A DNA stretch of 9,293 bases from Rhizosphaericola sp047606825 (GTDB taxonomy: Bacteria; Bacteroidota; Bacteroidia; Chitinophagales; Chitinophagaceae): positions 1-9,293 of the forward strand of contig JASGDY010000068.1 of the NCBI GenBank assembly GCA_047606825.1, read 5' to 3'. How positions within the stretch are numbered: position 1 is the first letter of the stretch; each line of letters begins with the position of its first letter. Positions 6,146 through 9,293 of the stretch are shown here, in pieces. A program made the position numbers and the translations under genes. The notes under the pieces were generated by a model. It did not search any database. It was not told the DNA's origin and was given only the letters and a program-made list of their open reading frames with translations.

Positions 6146-8875
6146 ATGATTAACGGTTCAGTAATTTATAATGAAAGATCCTGGGCGATAGACCTAATCG
6201 CTTTTTTGAAACAATTATCTGCACAAACTAATTTACCAATCAAGGATGTAGGGGGAGAACAGGGAATTCGAGTGGATGGAGGAAGCCTATTCCCTGATGT
6301 AATCCTATTTGGAGACAAATCCACAGCAAGAATCCTACAAGGCTGGGAATTGAAACTGCCAGATACAAATATTGATGATGTCGATTTTAGGGATAATGCA
6401 GAAATAAAGGCAAACGCATTGGGATTAGATAGTTTTATTCTATGGAATGTAGCGTATGCACGTTTATATGTCAGGGATGATACTTCTAAGTTCCAGTTAT
6501 TACACCAATGGGATGAATTATCGGATATAAAATTGCGGACGAGTGTTGGCGTTAATAGAACTCGTTGGGAACAGCTAGCCTCAAAAATATTTTCTTATTT
6601 AAATGATCTATTTTCCTCAGGTAAATTGGAAGGTAGGCAGTTTATTGATGCATATAGAAGCGGAGGCGTAACATCTCTCATCATAGGAAATGTGGATGAT
6701 GTCGAAGAAGCATTAAGAATCGCAGAGAAATCAGATCAAATGCTGCGCTCTGAAATGATTTTGTGGTGGAATAATTATAAGAGGGAATACTCTGGGAATT
6801 CAATGGAAAGCGTATTGGCCAGAGCTATTATTTTTAATTGGATAGGAAAATTACTTTTTGCCAATATTTTAAGAGAACAAGATTCGAGAGCGCATCAAGT
6901 ATCAGAAATAAATGACTCAACAACCCCGAAACAAGCTCTCGAGATATTTAGACAAATATCAGAAAATTGCAATTTTTGGAGCATATTTTCGAACAGTCTG
7001 GGATTGAGCCATATTACCGATACAACATGGGGGCAACTGAAACAATTTAATTATTTATTGACGGATCTACGAGTTGGCTCCGTAGATCAAGCGCAACTTT
7101 CTAATATTCTTGAAGCGACGGTAGAAGTAGCAACGCGTAAGCTAAGAGGACAATACCCGACACCATTTGTGTTAGCTCGTTTTTTAGCAGCACTTTGCAT
7201 TAGAGATATTGAAAATGATAGAGTATATGATCCCTGTTGTGGCAGTGGTACCATAGCCAGGGCTTCCATTGAATTAAAATTATCTAACGGCATTAGTCCT
7301 ATTGATGCGTCGTCAACTGTTTATGCAAGTGATTTAGACCCGCAGGCCGTCCAGATTGCTACTTTCGCATTAGCTAATGCCAGTATGATGCACATTCCCT
7401 TAAGAATATTCAGAAAAGATGCATTCACGCTAACTCCCGAATTACAAGTAGAATTCCGGAACCCCTCAGATGGAACGCTGTTCATCAAATCTTTAGACCA
7501 CTTTGATGCCATATTGAGCAATTTACCTTTTGTAGCACAAGAAGGGCGAAAGCAATATGGAAATGCATTGAATGATGTTATTCAGAAAATGGAGGTTAAA
7601 AGTGCTGATTTTAGCAAAAGAGCTGATGTCGCAGCATATCTTCCATTTGCGTTTCACTCGCTTCTTAAAAATGACGGTAGGCTAGGCATTATTATAACAA
7701 ATGCTTGGTTAGGTACGGATTGGGGGGATGCGTTTTTTCAACAACTTAGAAAACACTATTGCCTTAGATATATTATTACGTCAGGAGCAGGAAGATGGTT
7801 TCAAAATAGTGAAGTTGTTACCAATATTCTAATCATGGACAAGCGGGAATACACACAGAATGCTGAAAATGAGGAACTCCGCTTTGTTGTTTTAACCAGG
7901 CCTATCGATGAAATATCTGAATATGAAGATTTACAAATAGCAGTGGCACAGATCATAACGGGTCAGACACAATCCGATGCTATGACTATTAAGCCTATAA
8001 CAGTATCAAATTTAGAGAAATATAGATCTTTGGGGCTTGCTGGTAATGCCCAATTTGTTCATTGCGAATGGGTACTCAATTTAAAACTAATTCCCCTTAA
8101 AAATATTTTTAAAGTTAATAGGGGCGAACGTAGAGGAAAAAATGCTTTATTTTATCCTAAACGAGCTTCCCATTCGATAGAACAAGAGTATATAAGGCCA
8201 TTACTGAAAAGCCCTGGCGATTTTACGCATTTATCGACGGCTAAATTTAAAGAGGCATTCTCTTGCTCTAAAACATTGTCTGAATTGGAAGCATTGGGCC
8301 ATAATGGAGCTTTATATTGGATTAGAAAGTTTGAGACAGAAGAAAATGTGAAAAAATTGACAACCAAAAACAAATTATGGTATCAGATGGACACAGATAA
8401 TTTGACAGAATTGGTTATGTTCATAAATTATGGAGAACGGTTATTTGTAGGCAGAGTAGATCCTCCTGCATTTGTAGACCAAAGAATGGTAGCCTTAACT
8501 CCATTGCGAGATAATGTAGACATTGGATTATACCATGCCATACTGAACTGTTCTATTTTACTTTTCTTTATAGAAGGTATGGGATTTGGAAGGGGGCTGG
8601 GAGCATTGGATCTAAATAAGGATAGAATAGAGGATTTTATGCATATTCCAGACTTAACCAATTTGGATGAGTCGCAAATAAATAGGATCAAAGAGGCTTT
8701 TTTACCATTATTGAATCGCCCGATTTTAAATATTGCAGATGAGCTCGAGTCGGAAGATAGACAATATTTTGATGACACAGTTTTGGAAATCCTAAATATT
8801 CCTGTAACAAGAGAAACTATCTATAACTCATTACTGGCCCTGATTGAAATTCGCTTGACCGCAACGTCTGCATAA
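6146..8875 (+). CDS. Type IIG-like restriction-modification protein: PD-(D/E)XK nuclease, adenine methylase and target-recognition regions
   Basis: A predicted bifunctional enzyme (909 aa) that methylates adenine in its target and cuts unmodified DNA. About residues 1-125 look like a PD-(D/E)XK nuclease: FPDVILF carries P50-D51, and GWELKLPD carries E68 and K70. About 140-320 are mostly helical. The gamma-class N6-adenine methylase core starts with RGQYPTPF (334-341). AdoMet motif I is YDPCCGSGT (361-369), the acidic end of the next strand is ASDLDP (394-399), and catalytic motif IV is SNLPF (458-462), a variant of NPPF/Y. About 640-840 resemble the specificity region of TaqI-type and Type IIG enzymes: LKNIFKVNRGERRGKN, an FVGRVDPP strand, and GFGRGLGALDLNKDRIE before a helical end. 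There is no separate specificity or nuclease gene. It is coupled to the upstream methyltransferase (4 bp gap). Methylase confidence is high; nuclease activity is inferred from motif spacing. Confidence 0.88.
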   Translation: MINGSVIYNERSWAIDLIAFLKQLSAQTNLPIKDVGGEQGIRVDGGSLFPDVILFGDKSTARILQGWELKLPDTNIDDVDFRDNAEIKANALGLDSFILWNVAYARLYVRDDTSKFQLLHQWDELSDIKLRTSVGVNRTRWEQLASKIFSYLNDLFSSGKLEGRQFIDAYRSGGVTSLIIGNVDDVEEALRIAEKSDQMLRSEMILWWNNYKREYSGNSMESVLARAIIFNWIGKLLFANILREQDSRAHQVSEINDSTTPKQALEIFRQISENCNFWSIFSNSLGLSHITDTTWGQLKQFNYLLTDLRVGSVDQAQLSNILEATVEVATRKLRGQYPTPFVLARFLAALCIRDIENDRVYDPCCGSGTIARASIELKLSNGISPIDASSTVYASDLDPQAVQIATFALANASMMHIPLRIFRKDAFTLTPELQVEFRNPSDGTLFIKSLDHFDAILSNLPFVAQEGRKQYGNALNDVIQKMEVKSADFSKRADVAAYLPFAFHSLLKNDGRLGIIITNAWLGTDWGDAFFQQLRKHYCLRYIITSGAGRWFQNSEVVTNILIMDKREYTQNAENEELRFVVLTRPIDEISEYEDLQIAVAQIITGQTQSDAMTIKPITVSNLEKYRSLGLAGNAQFVHCEWVLNLKLIPLKNIFKVNRGERRGKNALFYPKRASHSIEQEYIRPLLKSPGDFTHLSTAKFKEAFSCSKTLSELEALGHNGALYWIRKFETEENVKKLTTKNKLWYQMDTDNLTELVMFINYGERLFVGRVDPPAFVDQRMVALTPLRDNVDIGLYHAILNCSILLFFIEGMGFGRGLGALDLNKDRIEDFMHIPDLTNLDESQINRIKEAFLPLLNRPILNIADELESEDRQYFDDTVLEILNIPVTRETIYNSLLALIEIRLTATSA

Positions 8876-8924
8876 AAAGTTCACAAACTAACTAAGCGCA
8901 CAAGTTGAAAACTTACGCCAGTGA

Positions 8925-9014
8925 GGGGAAGTGTCAAGAAAATGGACAATGCCCATCCATAATTGGGGCATTGTTCTGAATCAGTTCTTGATTATCTTTG
9001 GAGAGACAGACTGA
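8925..9014 (+). pseudogene. IS256-family (mutator) transposase, 3' remnant
   Basis: The frame 8925-9014 gives GEVSRKWTMPIHNWGIVLN followed by QFLIIFGETD and a stop. A K-W-T-M-P-I-x-x-W-x-x-x-L-N-Q-F-x-I-x-F string is the characteristic C-terminal end of IS256-family transposases. Only about 29 codons remain: the frame closes at a TGA just upstream (8922-8924), and I see no more transposase in any frame between it and the restriction-modification operon, which ends 49 bp before this frame. The rest of the element has been lost, by deletion or by insertion of the neighbouring cassette. The last residues also differ from what the +1 frame would give (GERQ), hinting at a small indel. Confidence 0.65.
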
Positions 9015-9037
9015 AAATTTAGCACACTAAATTTTCA
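9012..9037. terminator. Perfect AT-rich inverted repeat at the transposase stop
   Basis: TGAAAATTTAG (9012-9022) and CTAAATTTTCA (9027-9037) are perfectly complementary over 11 bp with a CACA loop. The repeat begins at the stop codon of the IS256-type remnant. It is probably the element's own terminator and may now also end transcripts from the upstream restriction-modification operon. No T-run follows immediately, so a terminator role is likely but unproven. Confidence 0.45.
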
Positions 9038-9044
9038 ACCTTCG

Positions 9045-9076
9045 TTTTACTTACACACTTTCTTGGATACTCTCTC
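9045..9076. repeat. Probable right terminal inverted repeat of the IS256-family remnant
   Basis: Just beyond the transposase remnant lies TTACACACTTTCTTGG, followed by ATACTCTCTC. Read inwards from the end, it becomes a GAGAGTATCC start followed by AAGAAAGTGTGTAA. A GTGTGTAA core near the end is the pattern I know for IS256-family termini. The matching left end is not in the window, so the outer boundary (9074-9076) is approximate. Confidence 0.4.
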
Positions 9077-9175
9077 AAGTTATTGTGAGCAGTTATTTTA
9101 CTCTACGAAGTCAGAACATTCAAGGTAAGGAATAAAAGCATTGTGAATTTTATATCGTTCCGAATTTAGGTATTG
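9077..9175. other. AT-rich spacer between two insertion-sequence remnants
   Basis: About 100 bp between the IS256-type right end and the stop codon of the IS1-type fragment. It should contain the outer end of the IS1-type element. A GGTAAGGAATAAAAG string starting at 9124 is one candidate end, but no partner is available to confirm it. No gene is seen. Confidence 0.3.
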
Positions 9176-9293
9176 TTAATTAAGTATATCTAATTGATTA
9201 TTTCTTTTCAATATTAGCATAGCCATTGCTTCTCTAAGCCTGTCGATACTCTTTGAGTAGCATTTTGTTTTTCTTCGCATCCTTGCCAAAAAG
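9176..9293 (-). mobile_element. Probable IS1-family transposase, C-terminal fragment (cut by window edge)
   Basis: On the - strand a frame is open from the window end to a TAA at 9178-9176, giving 38 residues. They start FLARMRRKTKCYSKSI and end KRNNQLDILN. An F-L-A-R-x-R-R-K-T-K-C-Y-S-K-S string near the C-terminus resembles the end of IS1-family transposases as found in Bacteroidota. The catalytic part would lie to the right of the window. A second - frame also reads open for about 19 codons, so the assignment rests on the motif. It faces the restriction-modification operon and converges with the IS256-type remnant. Confidence 0.55.

Noticed and set aside
8428..8778. A 116-codon - strand frame rich in serine
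   Set aside because: It is antisense to the C-terminal part of the 909 aa restriction-modification protein, with no family resemblance.
8897..8918. Small stem AAGTT/AACTT nested in GCG/CGC just after the restriction-modification operon
   Set aside because: The stem is short with internal loops and no T-run, so it is not supported as a terminator.
8946..8974. Perfect 9 bp inverted repeat ACAATGCCC / GGGCATTGT as a terminator
   Set aside because: It lies inside the coding remnant of the IS256-type transposase and has no T-run after it; coding constraint explains it at least as well.

Overview
The window looks like a piece of a Bacteroidota chromosome, probably from the Chitinophagaceae/Sphingobacteriales side. 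The grounds are a secreted DUF5106-type thioredoxin protein typical of that phylum, start codons preceded by A/T-rich leaders instead of Shine-Dalgarno sites, and one clean match to the Bacteroidota -7 promoter box. No rRNA, tRNA or CRISPR array was seen, and no database search was possible.

Left part (1-3961), mostly housekeeping. The window opens in the last 41 codons of an IS4-family transposase. Next come a secreted thioredoxin-fold protein (+), a roughly 250 bp gap holding a strong hairpin and a 140 bp MITE-like element, then purK on the - strand (purine synthesis, no purE beside it). A divergently placed, secreted YafK/DpaA-like L,D-transpeptidase-fold protein (+) follows.

Middle (3962-5238), accessory DNA. 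A gene-poor stretch with a possible decayed reading frame leads to a short RadC/JAB-domain gene (-) that ends in a probable intrinsic terminator. Another gene-poor stretch follows, within which the DNA changes from GC-richer to clearly AT-rich near 4985.

Right part (5239-9293), a restriction-modification cassette among insertion-sequence remnants. Two genes 4 bp apart form one operon. The first is a beta-class N6-adenine/N4-cytosine DNA methyltransferase (300 aa). The second is a 909 aa protein that appears to join an N-terminal PD-(D/E)XK nuclease, a gamma-class adenine methylase core and a C-terminal target-recognition region. The inferred model is a Type IIG-like enzyme with a companion methyltransferase protecting the other strand of an asymmetric site. 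No separate endonuclease, specificity or controller gene is visible. Just after the operon lie the last codons and right end of an IS256-family element (+), then the C-terminal end of a probable IS1-family transposase (-) running off the window. The cassette is therefore bounded by a RadC gene on one side and transposon fragments on the other, consistent with horizontal acquisition.
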